This document shows positions 35,571 to 49,648 of a stretch of DNA of 64,000 bases, piece after piece. Location: contig JAZGTH010000008.1 in NCBI GenBank assembly GCA_036877525.1, positions 1,454,001-1,518,000 of the forward strand, written 5' to 3'. The position numbers and the translations under genes are program-made. Each line of letters opens with the position of its first letter. Position 1 is the stretch's first letter. Source of the DNA: Chromobotia macracanthus. Its lineage: Eukaryota > Chordata > Actinopteri > Cypriniformes > Botiidae. Under the pieces are notes generated by a model, which worked only from the letters and a program-made list of their open reading frames with translations, searched no databases and was not told the DNA's origin.

Positions 35571-36462
35571 ATATATTTACATTGTAATATAATGTAATTT
35601 TACATTCTGCAAATCCTATTGATTTCACAGATTGATTTTGATCACAAATTTCATGCTGGCCTAGATTTTGCTGTAAGTTGTTAATATGTTTTACTTAAGG
35701 CATCCTCGTTAGTTTGCCGTTTCATGACTACTGCAGTGATATTCTTGAGGTCAGTGAAGGTTAAGCACCCCTGAAAATGTGCTGTATGTGCATGAAGGTA
35801 CATATTACAGACCTGTTCAGCAGAAAGTGTCTGAAAATTCCTGGATTCAGCTAAGAACTTGGTCCTACTCCACACTTTTGCCAAGTTTACATTCCTCGTT
35901 TTCATCTGTCGTCATATCCTTCACCCCTTGCAACCTCTTCTCTTCTGGCTTTCCTTCTTTGACGCAAAAACAAGTTGGGCTTTATATATTTCAGGTTGGA
36001 ACAAGTACAAATTGGCATACTTTTTCAGCATAGCATGTTCTATTTTTTGATGTGCAGTGACAATACCCTGACAGCATCCACAGGTGCAGCCTATAGTGAA
36101 ATTAGCTAAAAACAACTGCAAAGTTTGGAGTTCTTATAGACCCACATAGATTTTCAATCTGGTCTATATTCCACTGGCACAACTTGGAGAACAAACCGTA
36201 ATATACTGCTGTAAAGCATTATGGGAAATAAATCTATTTCTGCAAGTCAAGACACACAAATATGCAAGTATACAAGCACGTTTAGCAGTGCACACTTAAT
36301 TTCACAGATCAGTGCGTGTCGGAATACAATTTGTAACAGCGTTAATGCTTCTTACATTTTCAGCTGTGCTGCAAGGGTTTCTACAGCAGCAATTAGTGTA
36401 AATGGTCTTCTCTTTTTTCTACTGTTGTGGTGGACAGTTTGAAAATAATCTTGTGAGTTAAC

Positions 36463-36734
36463 TTAAAAGTATAGTTCACCCAGAAATTTAAAGTAAATTG
36501 TTTCACCATTTACACACCCTCATGTCATTCAAAACCTCTTTGACTTTTTCTTGTGCAGCACAAAAGAAGATATTTTGAAGTATGCTGCTTACCAAACAAC
36601 ACTGGCACCTATTGACTTCCCTTGAATGACCAAAAAACCACAGAAATTTCCACAGAAAAGTCCTATAAGTTTGGAATGAAATGAGTGTTGGTAAATGATG
36701 GAAGCATTTTTACTCTGGGTGAACTATCCCCATA
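36463..36734. mobile_element. palindromic MITE of otophysan type
   Basis: The left arm has TATAGTTCACCCAGAAATTT, then CCCTCATGTCATTC and AAGAAGATATTTTGAAGTAT. The right arm returns with TTTGGAATGAAATGAGTG and GGGTGAACTATCCC. Elements with these arms are very common in otophysan fish genomes. It carries no coding sequence. Confidence 0.75.
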
Positions 36735-37741
36735 ACATCCAATTTAAGGATTGCAAGTTTATAGCTGGTTTCATGAATGAGACCCATAGTGGAGGTACAA
36801 TGGTACAAGACCTTGACTGATCATCAAGAACTGTCATGGTAGAAAGAGCTGCATAAAGGTCTTGAGATATTTAGTTTCCACAGAAAATAACAACATACAG
36901 TTCTGGAACAAAAACGGATGGAGCAAACATTTCTTTAATAGACTTTTTTTCTTAAAGCAGATAATGTGAGAAGATGCCAGGCATAGTGACACAATGGCTT
37001 ATGGGTGATTTCAGTTGCAATGAGAGTGGGAAATGTTTTGACCTAATTATTTCAGTGTGTCAGCCTGATGTGATTAGTGGACTGGTGCTCATTTACCTTG
37101 GCTGGCTGAGGTGCATCTGAGGACTCGACAGGAGGTGTCGCTTCAGTGACTCACTGTGAGTCACCCAGTACTACACATACACTCACAGCCTCATTCAGTT
37201 ACACACACTAATTCAATGAGTAGGTGCTTGAAGTTTTCTACGTTACACTCTAATACCCTTTAGCTCTATGAGAAAATTATGACTTGGAGTCAAAATTGAA
37301 GATTTTTGTGAATGACAAAAGCAAATCTGAAAATTATGAAAATGTCACTTACAAGACCTACCCCAATCTGTACGCACACAAATAACTGTTTTTCATTTCA
37401 TTAAAAAAAATTATTTAAATGGATGATTTAGGCTGAATAATAAAGAAAATCAGCCAATCAGAGCCCAGCATAGATGTCAACTCTTTCAATACTGTTTAAA
37501 AAGCACCCCAAGCCCCAAAAAACTGGGTGATAAAATAACAAGAATGACTGGCGACTTTAAAGATGCTTAAAAATAACACAGTTCTGTTTTATTTTGAATT
37601 ATTTTAGGCACAAAATAATTTCCAAAGTTACATTTATTTATATATCTATATTCTTGATGGGTTTACTATTACTCTAAAATGTAAAAAAGTGTGTAGATTT
37701 GATATAAATTATACCTAAAAAATAATACATTCATTGTTTTA

Positions 37742-37744
<3 letters not shown>

Positions 37745-37772
<28 letters not shown>
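37745..37772. repeat. (TA)n microsatellite
   Basis: An uninterrupted AT run of about 14 units. Confidence 0.95.
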
Positions 37773-37775
<3 letters not shown>

Positions 37776-38657
37776 TATAAAATTATAATTCATTCTAAAA
37801 AGCTGCATGTAAGCATACCAAATATAATAGTAGCTTTTTTTAAAAAAGTGTTCTTGCCAGTAGTGTGGGTTGAGTGTGTCTACATGTCTTTTGGCTGTGC
37901 TGGGTCTGTGTAAATGTGTCTGGTTTGTGTTCAGCACCATGTACTACCTAAATTTAACCTACCCTGTTCGACCAAAGTCAATATGGCATCATTATGCTAT
38001 AATTTTCCTCCTACAGGCTGACCAAGAGTTACTCTTCTGTTCTCGTCCTTCATCAATAATTGTGTGTATAAATAAAGGGGTGGTGTCTTTATTTTTTTAA
38101 CTAAACAGATTAAGTGCAAAATAATGCAGTTTTTAAGGAAGGCTATGAAAGTGTTTTTTCCCCCACTCATTATTGTTGGCTCAGCAGCAGTATAAATATC
38201 TCCTATGTTTTAATTTCTGTCACATTAATGTCATTCCATAATTGTATGACTTTTTTTATCGATGGAAAACAAATGTAGATGTTCAGCAAAATGTCTGACC
38301 TGCTATTTTTCATACAGCAAAGGTACATAGTGACCATGGGCTGTCAAGCTCCAAATTGAGTAACTCTCCAGTAATGTTTTTACAATGTTAATCTATGCTG
38401 TGTTGAATCTGCGCATATATCTTTATATTTTCTCATAGTATCTCAAGTTCCTTTTTCCTTTTTGTAGGGCCCTGCCCCCTGTGTAGCATTTTCATGGACT
38501 GGAAACTACTTTGATTCTGTCAGTTCGGATAAGCAGGTGTTTATATATAAACTCTAGTTTTATGGGTTTTATAATACTTCACCAGTTTACTGTATGTTTT
38601 ATGAGAAATGTTCATCATGTGACTCATCTGCAGGTGAAAATGTGTAAACTATATATA

Positions 38658-38682
38658 GTGTGTGTGTGTGTGTGTGTGTGTG
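38658..38682. repeat. (GT)n microsatellite
   Basis: Twelve GT units directly after a short TATA run. Confidence 0.95.
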
Positions 38683-38795
38683 AATCTGGTTCTGGGCAAA
38701 ACCTAATGTGTAGTACTCTCAGGGTTCCCTTTCAGTCAGTCATGTTTGACATTCTGTCAACATACATAATGTCAAATCAAAACATAGATGATAGA

Positions 38796-38833
38796 TGAGT
38801 ACTCCCCTCAGTAGATGATGGGGGGAGTACTCA
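38796..38833. repeat. hairpin with perfect 12-bp arms
   Basis: TGAGTACTCCCC and GGGGAGTACTCA flank a 14-base loop. It has no flanking poly-T that would mark an RNA polymerase III unit, and I see no transposon borders. Confidence 0.9.
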
Positions 38834-40639
38834 TTTATGATAATTTGGTATTACATGTTAGTGCAAACTCGTGAAATAGAGATTAGAATTTGTGCTGTCT
38901 CTTTAATGTCAGTACTTTCATTCAGGATGATTGAAAAGTATAGTTTTGTTAGTTATAGTTTTGACACTTTGCTGTCAGGCTGTGCAGTAAGATATTTGCC
39001 AATTAATCTATAACACCAGGGGTAATTATCGTTCTGTGTGTCTGGCTGATGCTTTTAAATTTGGCTTTACTACACTTGCAGCGTCAACAAAACAGTTCTT
39101 CACCTTTTCTGAGAAAGACCTACTATATTTGGTTACTTTATGTGACAAAATGTGCCTTGCTGTAGTGGTGTTTTTCTTTTCCCCCTCTCCTGCACAGACT
39201 AGTTGCCACCTTAATTAGCAGGCGTACTGGAGAAGTTTCTGACAATTGTATACTGTTTGAGGACAGTAACACTCTCCTGACATACTGCTTTTGACCCAAT
39301 ATGTATAATAAGCACTTACATGTCCATTACTTGTTAAAAACATCCAAGGTCAGTGTTTTGTTTTTTTGGTTTCATTCACCTGCTTGCTTTATAATCACAA
39401 TATGAAAAGCTCATGACAGCACACAACTGTGGGTGTAAAACTTCAACTGTGTTGTTCAGTCTCTTAAAATCTGGCAACCGCTGCACATGCAAAAGAGTTT
39501 TTAATGATGGCTAGTGCAAAATAATAGAATTATCAAATAAAATAATATTTTCTATATGAATGACCCGCTTTAAGAGGAGTTATAATCGGGCACAGGTTAG
39601 CGTTTTGGAAAAAATGAGCCCCAGTCTGTACAATAACAATATGTCTGAAAAACAATAGAAGAAAACAATATTTCCTGCCCTGCATCACAGTCAAACGCAT
39701 GTGTCTGCACGGTCGGGCGGCATCAGATAATGCTGTTGTTTTTGCTTCGTCACGCTATGATGCTGTTGATAGACAGAAGGCAAATCCCTGCACAAAGAGA
39801 GTGTGTCCCACTCTCACGCGTCAGTTTGGAGCAAACAAATAGGGTGATAAGAGGGTGATAAGAGATTTTTATCAGGAGCAGGTTTTGCTGCTGGCTTGTT
39901 CCATGTTGACCTTCATCTCATTCAGACCTTTTTAAAGATGTGCTCTCTGAGCAACTACCTGCAGTCTGTGGTTCAAGTCGTATAAAGTGGATGATGTAGG
40001 GTCTTGATCCCCAGACAATTATCAGATACTTTAGTACTTACTAAAAGTATGTATAGATGCAAAGCGCAGCCATTCACTGACATATATATTGCTCAAAATG
40101 ATCATGTTTCTGTTCTGGATCATAGTACTCACAAAAAACAGTGACTTTTACATAATAACTAAATCATTCTGCAGGTAATTCTCCATTTTGCATCTAATCG
40201 GGAATCTTTCATAGCAGAAATGACTGGCTAAATACTGTCACAAAATTATAAAAATAAATACTGTTTTTTCCCAGACACTCCCCTCATCTGTCATTGGTCA
40301 GTTTAAACCAATGGCCTCGTTTCAACTCAGACCTTTGGTTAAGAGTTTCAACAGCAGTGTCAAACTGGTTGGGATGTTCAAACAAACAGCATCTGGACTA
40401 CAAGCTGCAGGAGCTATCTGTCTTACAATTGTGTGTTTAACCGCTAATATATTTCTAATCTTTGCCAGTATGCCTGTATAACAATTTATGAAGGCACCAT
40501 AAAGGTATTGTGCATAAATTGCCATCTTTGTCACCTGCACTGTGAATAACAATCAAAAACATTAATCCTTAATTTGCTCATTTGCTTTATAATAATTCTT
40601 TAAATGAGCCATTATTTTCGACAGATCTGAAACTCACTC

Positions 40640-40770
40640 ACACACCCGCGCAGCCACCCCGCCGACAGACGCCCAGTCGCGCATCGGTTCGCCCGGTCTG
40701 TCAGCCCGGTCTGCTGGCGCTCCCTCGACGTATGCGCACCTGATATCGCCGGTTCTCATTGTTCTCTTCA
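40640..40770. promoter_or_regulatory. isolated CpG-rich patch, candidate promoter
   Basis: Within strongly AT-rich surroundings this stretch is about 60% G+C and has many CpG dinucleotides (CCCGCGCAGCC, CAGTCGCGCATCGG, CCTCGACGTATGCGCACC). The TATGCGCACC element resembles part of an NRF1 site. No coding exon follows that I can identify. It could instead be part of a mobile element. Confidence 0.35.
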
Positions 40771-43700
40771 GCTACTTGGACCTGCAATACAAAAGAAAAC
40801 TCTGAACACACACCAGTTAAGTTTATCGGCTAATAGCGATCTTACCCGTTCCCTGACATCGCTGTTTATGCCAACATACGCAGTTATGTTTATTCAAGTG
40901 ATGATCTGATTCCTCTGATGATATTTTGTTGTCTGGAGAATCTCTTGTTGGACTCTAAAGCTAATAAAGCTTGTTTACACTTAGCTATTTGTTCTCTTGT
41001 GTGTTTGCTGGCACCTATAGTATAGGTTTGTTAAATCAGTATAGCTTAGACAAACGCATGACAGGAGGTACTCATGTACCAGAATTTCCTGCTCTCTCTT
41101 TATTACCAATATCTACAGTAGCCTTCAGGATTTCCCCAGCTCTGATCTGTATGGAGATGAGCACTAAAAAGGGCAGGTGTACAGTAATGCACGTGATTTA
41201 TTTTTGTTTATTGCAGACATCGCACTAATATTACAAGCTCAAAAATCTGTATGTGAACTTAAATACAATTAAATACATCTAAGGAAATGTAGTACAACTT
41301 AATTTTATAAAACAGAAGTCAGATATCACAAACATATTTTATAGAGTTATTTTCTAAATGTCCTATTAAGTTTATTGACTAAAGCAGCTAGCATAATGTT
41401 TCTAACTATGCATAAATTGGTTTAAGAGGGCGGTATCTTTTTCAATAAAGTAGTAATCTGGCACACAAATATGGGTCTAAATTACGGTGTCTTAATGTTA
41501 AACATTTTAATAATAGAATTAAAGGTCTTTAAATTGTTTAATATTGCAGTCATTACAATAAAGATGGACCGAAATGCTGTGCAGAGACTTCTGAGAACAC
41601 TTAAATAGTTTCAGTGAAACTGTGAAAGAGTTACTTAAACCAATTCCTTGTAAAAATCCATCTGAGTGAACAGTTTCACTATGAGTAAGGTCTCCCAACT
41701 ATCCTTTAGAGGAAGAGGAAGTTCTAGCAGTGGTTCTTGGTTACAGGGTGCAGAAAAACAAAAAAACAAAAAAACAAAGGCAATGTAGAACAAACCATCT
41801 TAAGATAAGGAATCATGGGGTTTTTTTCCATTTTGATGTGAAACCACAACATACATGCACACAATAAATAAAGCCTCATTAGGCCAGTAAAGGAATGTAC
41901 ATAAAGAGTGTAATCGGGTTAACAGGAAAAAATATAGGTGTGCTTACCATGGGTTTAAAGTATTTATGTGGGTGTTTACATGACCTTAAACATTAATGGC
42001 ATGTTAGGAATATTTTGTGTTTTTTCAATAATAGTAACTTAGATTTCAAATTTGAATGATGAAAATTCAGATTCATTCTCAGAGGGGAATTTGTCCACTT
42101 GATGTTCCAGATGTGGCCATCAAATTGTATCTAATTGTATCAGGTGCTTGCTTTCGATGTTACATTAAGTTCTATGGTTCTAAGTTCTAACAACATCCTG
42201 TAAGGTTTGCTCTTCTGCGAAACCTTAGCAATTATCTCACAGGCATAGGTTGCCCTTCGTAGGGACGAAATCACAGTCTCAACAGTTTCCAGACCACCAC
42301 TGATCCATTATTTCTACCAGTTACTTTGAATATCACGCTTTAAACAAGGCTGGGAAATGCAGCAACACTCCATTAAAGCGGTTTAATATTTAAATCTCTC
42401 ATTTCGTGTAGGTGTTGTGGAAAGGACAATGTTCCTCAGTGGAGTAGGGGAAGTATAACCACATGTAAAGTTTCAGTGCTTTTTTAAAGCCAGCAGTGTA
42501 ACTTACATTAATAAGGGTATAGCCAAGGTTCCTTAAAGCAGCGTTTGTCTCCTTGTCAACATGAGTCTGTTTTTACACAGATCAATGACATGGAGTTAAG
42601 TGAAGCTGTAAAAGGAAATCACTCCACTTACGTCGTTAACCATCTCTGTAACAACAGGTTTAGCTATTAAAAAACTGGTTATCCCATTAATGTTAAGACA
42701 TTGTGCTGCCTTTTTTATTAGTTTATCTATATTGTCCATATTGGTCCTTAATCTGGAAATAAATGTCACTCTTGAACACTTACTTACACTTTACAGGACC
42801 CCTTTAAGAAATTGAGAAATTAACATTTCATATACAATTCGTATCAGCATGTTCTTTAGTGTTCTGTATATGTAAATAATGAAAATTGCCTTAGCATTTA
42901 CACCTTTGGATGTGGTCAGCATCCATCTCTGAACACATGCTCTCAGTGATCTGATCACAATTCTGCTTTGCTTCTTTCAAACAGGAAATAATAATAATAG
43001 TGAAAACACCCTATATTATAGACAGCATCTATAAGGCCATGTAATGTGTTGATACAATGTGTTTAGGTTACTATATACAGTAGATTTTTTTCCCATCATT
43101 TTAATGCCCTTTACTGTACAATACTATATGTAAGTATTGTTCAAAATTTTTGGGGGACAAGTGTTTTGAGCTGTAGGACAAGTAGACCACCAGGAAGCTT
43201 TGCACAAAAGTGTTACTGCAAAGCAGGTTGAAAAAAACAATATATTAACCTTTATTTGTATTCATGGGTCTAGACACATGCTTTTTACTGTTTTTTATCT
43301 TCCTGCTCATCATCCTGCTAATAATAAGCATAGCTTTGCATAGGGCTGTAGGCCAGGCTGTTTTCTATGATTCCATTTTAGGCCTGCTGAAAGCTTTGCT
43401 TTCTCACTTGACACCAGGCTTTGAGAGGAGCCTTTAAAACTATCAGCCTGTGTGTTCTGTAAATGTCAAACTCAAATACGCTGTAATTCACAGAAGTGTT
43501 TTTCCATGGCTTCTTAATGGCTTTTGATAGAGTCATTACATTTGTCAGATGTAATTAGAGGAATGTTAAAACATGAATGTGCCTTCACAAAAGTCTTCTG
43601 TCCCTATTCACAGATTTTTTTTTAAATAAGGCTAATACTGGGCCGTTGTCTGTGTCCTCATTAAAAACAGTTTATTAGACAGCATCTAGAACATGGGCCT

Positions 43701-46700
43701 GAATTAATTGAAGTTCTACATGAAGATAACTGTGTCTGTATAGTGCAATGAATTCTTAATTTGCACTCTTGTCATGTCTTATAGTTTTGATGGTTGTTTT
43801 GAAGGCCACATTTCCCACCCCTTGTGCTATGAAAGGGTAGGAATTTCTGACTGTTTGCAATTTGTAAAATAACAACAGTAATGCTAATGCTATCAAAGAG
43901 GTTTGTGAAATGTTTTATATGGAAATTTGTCAGTATTGTCTTACTGCATAATCATCCAGTAAGTATGTACTTTCAGTGCATAGTAGAAGAATGCAAATCA
44001 TGATTTGCCATTTTTCCTCAAGCGCAGCATAATTTTACCTTTATTTTCAGTGTTAACATATCTTTTGGTGGTGTCTTTAATGCCACGCAATGGCCACCCA
44101 ATCCAGCACTTGCTTGTCTGTGATGCACTAGTTGTCATCTAGACATCTAAGACATCACAGCTGGCGCTCCTGTAACATCAGTGTGTATAGGGGTTTTAAA
44201 GAAATTGTTTTGTAAAATCATGAGCGAGAGTCTGCAGTGATAGACAGATGAGCATGTCAGGATCACATTCACACTGCGTGTAATCTCCCCCACTTCACAT
44301 CTTTGTGTCCCACCCCCTACCTCCTGCACTCACATGCCCAGACATATGAGCAGCACAGCACAGCAGTCTCCTAGCGAACATCTACTGGTTGGGGTTGGGA
44401 GGACTCTAGTCAACATCAGTCTAAAAAACACAGCAGTACAACTCTACTATAAAACTGAATCACACAACATGATGATTGTGTATAAAAATGACAAGCATAT
44501 TTGGACGATCATGGAAACAAGATTAAATATCTTTTTTTAATAGCAACTGAATCCAAGGTTTTAAATGTCATTTGTACTGCAAATAAAGGAAAATGCAATG
44601 TTCAACTTTGAACTGCTCTGGAGTATCACAGTAATGCATATTTATGTCAGTGAGATTACTGAGAAAGCTGAAACAACGTGCATACTTTAAATGTTCATGG
44701 CAATTGTTGGCCATACTCCAAGATTCAAATGACACTTGGTTGTATTTCCCACATCTGCTCGTAGTTATTTTCTGTACAATGCTGATTATTACAACAGCAC
44801 AATCTATTAAAGAAGACTGGATTTATCTAATTGAGTGCTTTTTATTTATTTTTCAGATATTGGCACATAACACTGTTGTATAATAGAGCAATAATGTATG
44901 TTTTCATATGGTTGGAAGCACACTTCACTCTACAATATGTAAGGAAAAGAAATAGACAAACTTATTGGTTCTTATGTATATCATCAATGTGCCAGGTGTG
45001 AGTGTGCCCTCTTAAAAAAATAACAGCTGAAATGCCAGATGCATAACATGATATGAAACTGTGATATAATATGAGATTTAATCAAACTGTAAAAATAATA
45101 ATCAGATTTTAATTAAGCTCATACAAACATCTACTAACAAGAACATCTGTCTGTTTAACAAGAATATCTGTATGTTCTCTGTACCATTTTTAGATGTTTA
45201 TCTAAGATGCCTAAAGTTTATTTCTCTAAAACCTAATGTGGTGACCCACATGAATATTCTTCTTATAATGCCACCAAAACAAAAATATGAGGAACAAAGT
45301 CATGTGTCATCTTCACAGTTTAAGATTGACATTAGGAGAACATACATTTTTCCTATATAACTATGTTTGTATTATAATACCAAACTACAGAAAAAAGGTT
45401 TAATGGCCGAAAAGAAATGTTTCTGGCTGGTAAATTGTCCTCTCCAATTTTTAAGGGGAGGACAGTAAATTGTCCTCCCCAATTAAGTTTTGCATAAGCA
45501 GGCAAAGATCACACTTTCTACTCTATCTTGTTATTTTTTACAGTCTTAATAGCTAATCTATCTTTGCATACAGCACCAGCTGTGATGACCATTCCATGTT
45601 TATGATTTTTTCATTTCGACCTGGCACCTCTTAATTACATGTGCATTCCCACTTTTACAGCATGGCAACATTATAAAGCATCCCCTCCCCTGTGTGTGCG
45701 CGCATTGGCAAACGGGTGGCTCTTGATGAATGACTGTGTGTAGAGGAAGCAGCTATTGACGGATCCGTCAGTCCAGTGTAATTCAGAGTTTCACTGGGGC
45801 CTCAGGAAATTTTCCACTGTTGGTTTTTCCAGTCCAGGTGATTCATGGTGAGGGTGTTAAAGGGTGCCTGAGTGTGTATCACTCTGTGTATGTGTGTTTG
45901 AGCAGCTGTGGTACTGCTGAGCTGTGAATAAGTCCACCTCTCAACAAGAGTTAATCCTGCTTTTTGGAAGCCTGTTGGCTCAGCATAAGCTTTGGCTTTC
46001 ATGTTTTTGTGTTTGTTTCATCTCCCTCTTCCTTCGCAGTCCAGCTTTACTGCCCACTGCCTGCGTACAATTCCAGAGATCTGGATTAGCAACCTTTTGT
46101 ATTTCATTTAAAATATCTCTGTACCTTTTTAACGTACATCAGCTGTTCTGAATTAAAAATGACATTATTTGCATTTGAGTGGACATATTTACCTGCTATA
46201 CAGTACGCAAAAAAGCTGTTGAGTAAGTAGGACATTTGTGCAACAACTGTGGACACTTTGCTATCCAATTAGGCCAAAGGAGCTAAGGAGCCATTAGATT
46301 CAAGCTGATAAAATGATTACAAACTTTATGCCAGGTGTCATAGATATCACGACAGTCATGGTTCCTTGTAAGTTGAGAATTAAAATTTGTTTGAAACTTG
46401 TGAACTTGAACTTTTTTTAATGAAAAAAATTTCATTATTATTTGTGAGCAAGTTAAGATTGTCAATAATGCTGTATGTAATGCTATATTGAGAAAATGTC
46501 TGCCAAATGGATGGGTAAATATGAACAAATTTTGTTACTTTAACGAATGATGTCAATAACTCACTTTCAGTGTCCTACTAATATACATTTGACCAGTTCT
46601 TGCAAAAGGAACCCATCACCTTGGTGTTGCTAGCACCACGCTTTGACAGATGAGCTAAGGGAACTCTATGACATACAAACAAAAGGTCTATGAGTTTCAT

Positions 46701-47843
46701 TGTCAAGCTCCCTCTGCTTAAGTTTTCTGTTGTTTCAGATATAAAAAATATATATTTTAACTGTGCTTTTTAATTCAGACTGGTCCAATCTGATTAAATA
46801 TAGACCTGCAATGTGCTAGGCCAGCTGCACATAGTTTATACAAGGGTATATTTCATTTTGAGTAAATATTTGAACAGGCCAGGCAGTGCCACTCACCCAG
46901 CACTGCAGAAATGCACCTTGTGCCATCCTGGAGTCGCACTGTTGGTGAGAAACCAAAAGAAAATCTAAGTGGAGTTTCCTCCAAGCTCATAAATAACTAA
47001 ACACACCTTTTTCCCTTACATGCGAGTGAATCAACAGTGATGATTAAGAAAATCCCATGCTTGCCATTGTAATATATATCCTTTAAAAGCAGCAGGACTT
47101 AGTTCTTAGAGACAGGCTGTCTTTATGTCGATGATTAAAGAGTTCTACTTCATACTGTATCACTAAAATTTGTTGGCAAGTCTGAGTAGTTTTCCACGTT
47201 GACTGGAAACTGCATTGATGTCTGACAGGTGGAGCTATGAGGTTGGCCAAGGTTTTTCTTTTCTATTCTTAAATGCTACACAGACCGGCTATGACATTAA
47301 ACTTAAATCTGAGAAAAATGTGTCTGCTTCTTGCAATTGCTAAAACCCAAGTAATAGAGCTTAGAAGGTATATTTCTTTAATTTTCTGCAAATAAAACCA
47401 GGACTGTTGGGGACAGATTTGTGGTTCATCAATGGGTTCAGTTAGTTGTACTGTCTAATTTTTACAAGCTAAATTTTACTAATTTTTAATTTTTTCATAG
47501 CAGGGGTTAGGGGCTTGTTGAAACTATGAGCTTTATTTTATAAATACACAAACACAATCGTCATACCATCTATGCTAATCTTTTGCATTATATAGAGTAC
47601 TTTACTAAAGGCCTTCTATATTTACTATACAAAAACTCTTGTTTTCTATTTGGTTTAGTTCTACCATTACATTAGCATGTGTTATACAGCCTTCACCTGG
47701 GTCACACAGGCAAATATTTACCTAGCTTGGACCAGGAATTGGTACTCGAATGGCACCTGTTGGCCAAATGTTGACCAAGGAGGCATTTTATAGCAGGATA
47801 GATGTCTTTCTTGTGTGTCTTACCTAATTGTCTGTTTAGTTTC
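40771..47843. other. gene-poor region
   Basis: No gene I can support. There is a diverged SINE-tail fragment at 46491-46520 and a small direct duplication of a TAAATTGTCCTC block near 45432-45475. The short open frames have no recognisable similarity. Confidence 0.5.
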
Positions 47844-48092
47844 AAGTGAAAGTGACATATTTGTCAGGTTTGATAATCCATAACCAAAATGTGAAGTCTG
47901 CATTTAACCCATCACTAGGTAATAAACACACACAGCCAGAGCAATGGGCAGCACTGTTGCACCCAGGAAGCAATTGGCGGTTAGGTGCATTGCTCAAGGG
48001 CACTTCAGTGGCTACCTGCCGACACTAGAATCAAACTAGCAACCTGATTACAAGCCTGACTCACTAACCAGTAGACCACAACTGCCCCCAAT
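47844..48092 (-). repeat. tRNA-derived SINE with central domain
   Basis: On the minus strand: tRNA-like head GTGGTCTACTGGTTAGTGAG with a diverged box B, then CCTTGAGCAATGCACCTAAC and CACTGTTGCACCCAGG-type body sequence in reverse, then GGGTTAAATGCAGA and the terminal ACAAATATGTCACTTTCACT. The TTGAGCAAGGCACCTAAC block is the conserved centre of a large fish SINE group. The end matches the SINE at 32390-32605. Confidence 0.8.
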
Positions 48093-48136
48093 CTGCCACA
48101 GTTCTATTAATATGAATCTGGGAAAGACAATAATGC

Positions 48137-48440
48137 TGGATCTCATTGGTTCTCATTTGTCTTGCGTCATGATGAAACACGTAGTCATGAACCAATGATA
48201 TTTGGCGTTATCAACGTGGAGCCGGTTTGGTGTACTCTTTCATGCAGACATGTTTACACATAAACGTACACATAAAACTTGCCGGCTGGACGGATGAACT
48301 GTTGATCTAAAGTCTCTTTGATGTACTCCTTCATGGCCTTGCATTCCAGGATGGACGGGTTGTGTCCATGACAACCTCGAGGCTGAGTAATTTATGGGCC
48401 AGTTTTTATTTTTTAGATGGGGTATTCCTTTGAAGGGATT
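48137..48440. repeat. dispersed repeat copy 2, partner at 2303-2765
   Basis: It begins CTCATTGGTTCTC, has GTAGTCATGAACCAATGATA and CAACGTGGAGCC, and ends AATTTATGGGCCAGTTTTTA. The order is as in the rpn2 intron copy, but without the microsatellite and with a different middle. Confidence 0.5.
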
Positions 48441-48489
48441 TTGGTGTGAAACCAGTAAAATCTACATTGCATTTGTAGCTTTGCTTTTA

Positions 48490-48769
48490 TTATAGGAATA
48501 ATTCAACCAAAAATGAAATTTCATCATTTACTCATTACCATGTCATTCCACACCTGTATAATTTTTTTTTGGTTCTGAGGAATACAACAACAGTGGAACC
48601 CCTAACATACATTGTATGGACACAAAACCACATTCTGAGACATTTTTCAAACATTCTTTATAGAAGACCTTTATAAAAAAATACTTTATTAAAAGTCATA
48701 TGTTTGGAATGACATGAGGGTGAGTAAATGATGAAAAAAATTCATTTTCAGGTGAACTATCCCTTTAAT
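48490..48769. mobile_element. palindromic MITE of otophysan type
   Basis: The left arm has ATAATTCAACCAAAAATGAA and CATCATTTACTCATTACCAT. The right arm returns as GGAATGACATGAGGGTGAGT then GGTGAACTATCCCTTTAA. The middle differs from the copy at 36463-36734. Confidence 0.75.
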
Positions 48770-49240
48770 GTATTAGTCCTGAATCATGTTATATGCAATT
48801 CCTGTCCTGAGTCCAGGTAGACAAAAGCAATAGCATTACATAAACAGTTTTTGTTAATAATTGTACTTGTATAATTTAAGTGAACCAGACCCAAAATTAC
48901 AGTTTTACAACTATCTGCTGCTTGACCTTTAATAGTGGCCAACATGACAGTCACTGCCTCACCTTCAACAGACAATTGTATGCAATTATATACTTACTAT
49001 ACAATTGTCTAAAGCCAAAGTGTATTTCTACACTACTAGCAGCAACAATTGGAATTTCAAAATATTTTCTGTTTTTAAACAGATTCTAGAACACTATCCC
49101 AACTACCAAAAGATAGATGTGCTGGTTGAGATGCTCAGCCAAACAATGCAATGTTTAAAAAGTGCCACAGTTTACAGTTTTCTGGGAAATCAACCTACAA
49201 TTGAATATCACTGAAATAAGTGATCACTGAAGTATCACTG

Positions 49241-49648
49241 TAAAGCTGCAGTCCATAACTTTGCCTCTCTATTGTCATCTTTGTTCGAAATATAAAATTG
49301 CAAGTTACCTGTAGAGTTCTTTTCTTAACGTGGATGACAAATTTAAATTCTTAACAGCTGCTGTAAGAACAAGCTACAAGCGGTCCACCATTCTAGCACC
49401 TGTACATGCAATATAGTAGCCAAATCGTCTTTCTGTTTACAGATGTGACGTAACCACAAGTCAAACTGACATTTCCTGGGATATCTGACATTTGATTGCT
49501 CAAATTATATATCATTAATTTAAACTTATTGTTGCAGACTGGGGTAAGGTAAGTAGACTGTTTTGAACACCGATCTGTTATGTTCTTGCACAATAACTGA
49601 TTTTTGTTTATTTTTAACCAAAACAAAGTTTCGGATTCCAGCTTTCAA
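49241..49648. mobile_element. degraded hAT-like MITE (tentative)
   Basis: The left border TAAAGCTGCAGTCCATAACT and the reversed right border GAAAGCTGGAATCCGAAACT match at about 15 of 20 positions. Elements with a similar AAAGCTGCAGTCC end are frequent in fishes. The interior is non-coding. The superfamily call is inference. Confidence 0.45.

Larger units (their letters stand above)
36735..40639. other. gene-poor region
   Basis: AT-rich DNA with two microsatellites (37745-37772 and 38658-38682) and a 12-bp hairpin (38796-38833). I see no gene. Confidence 0.5.
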
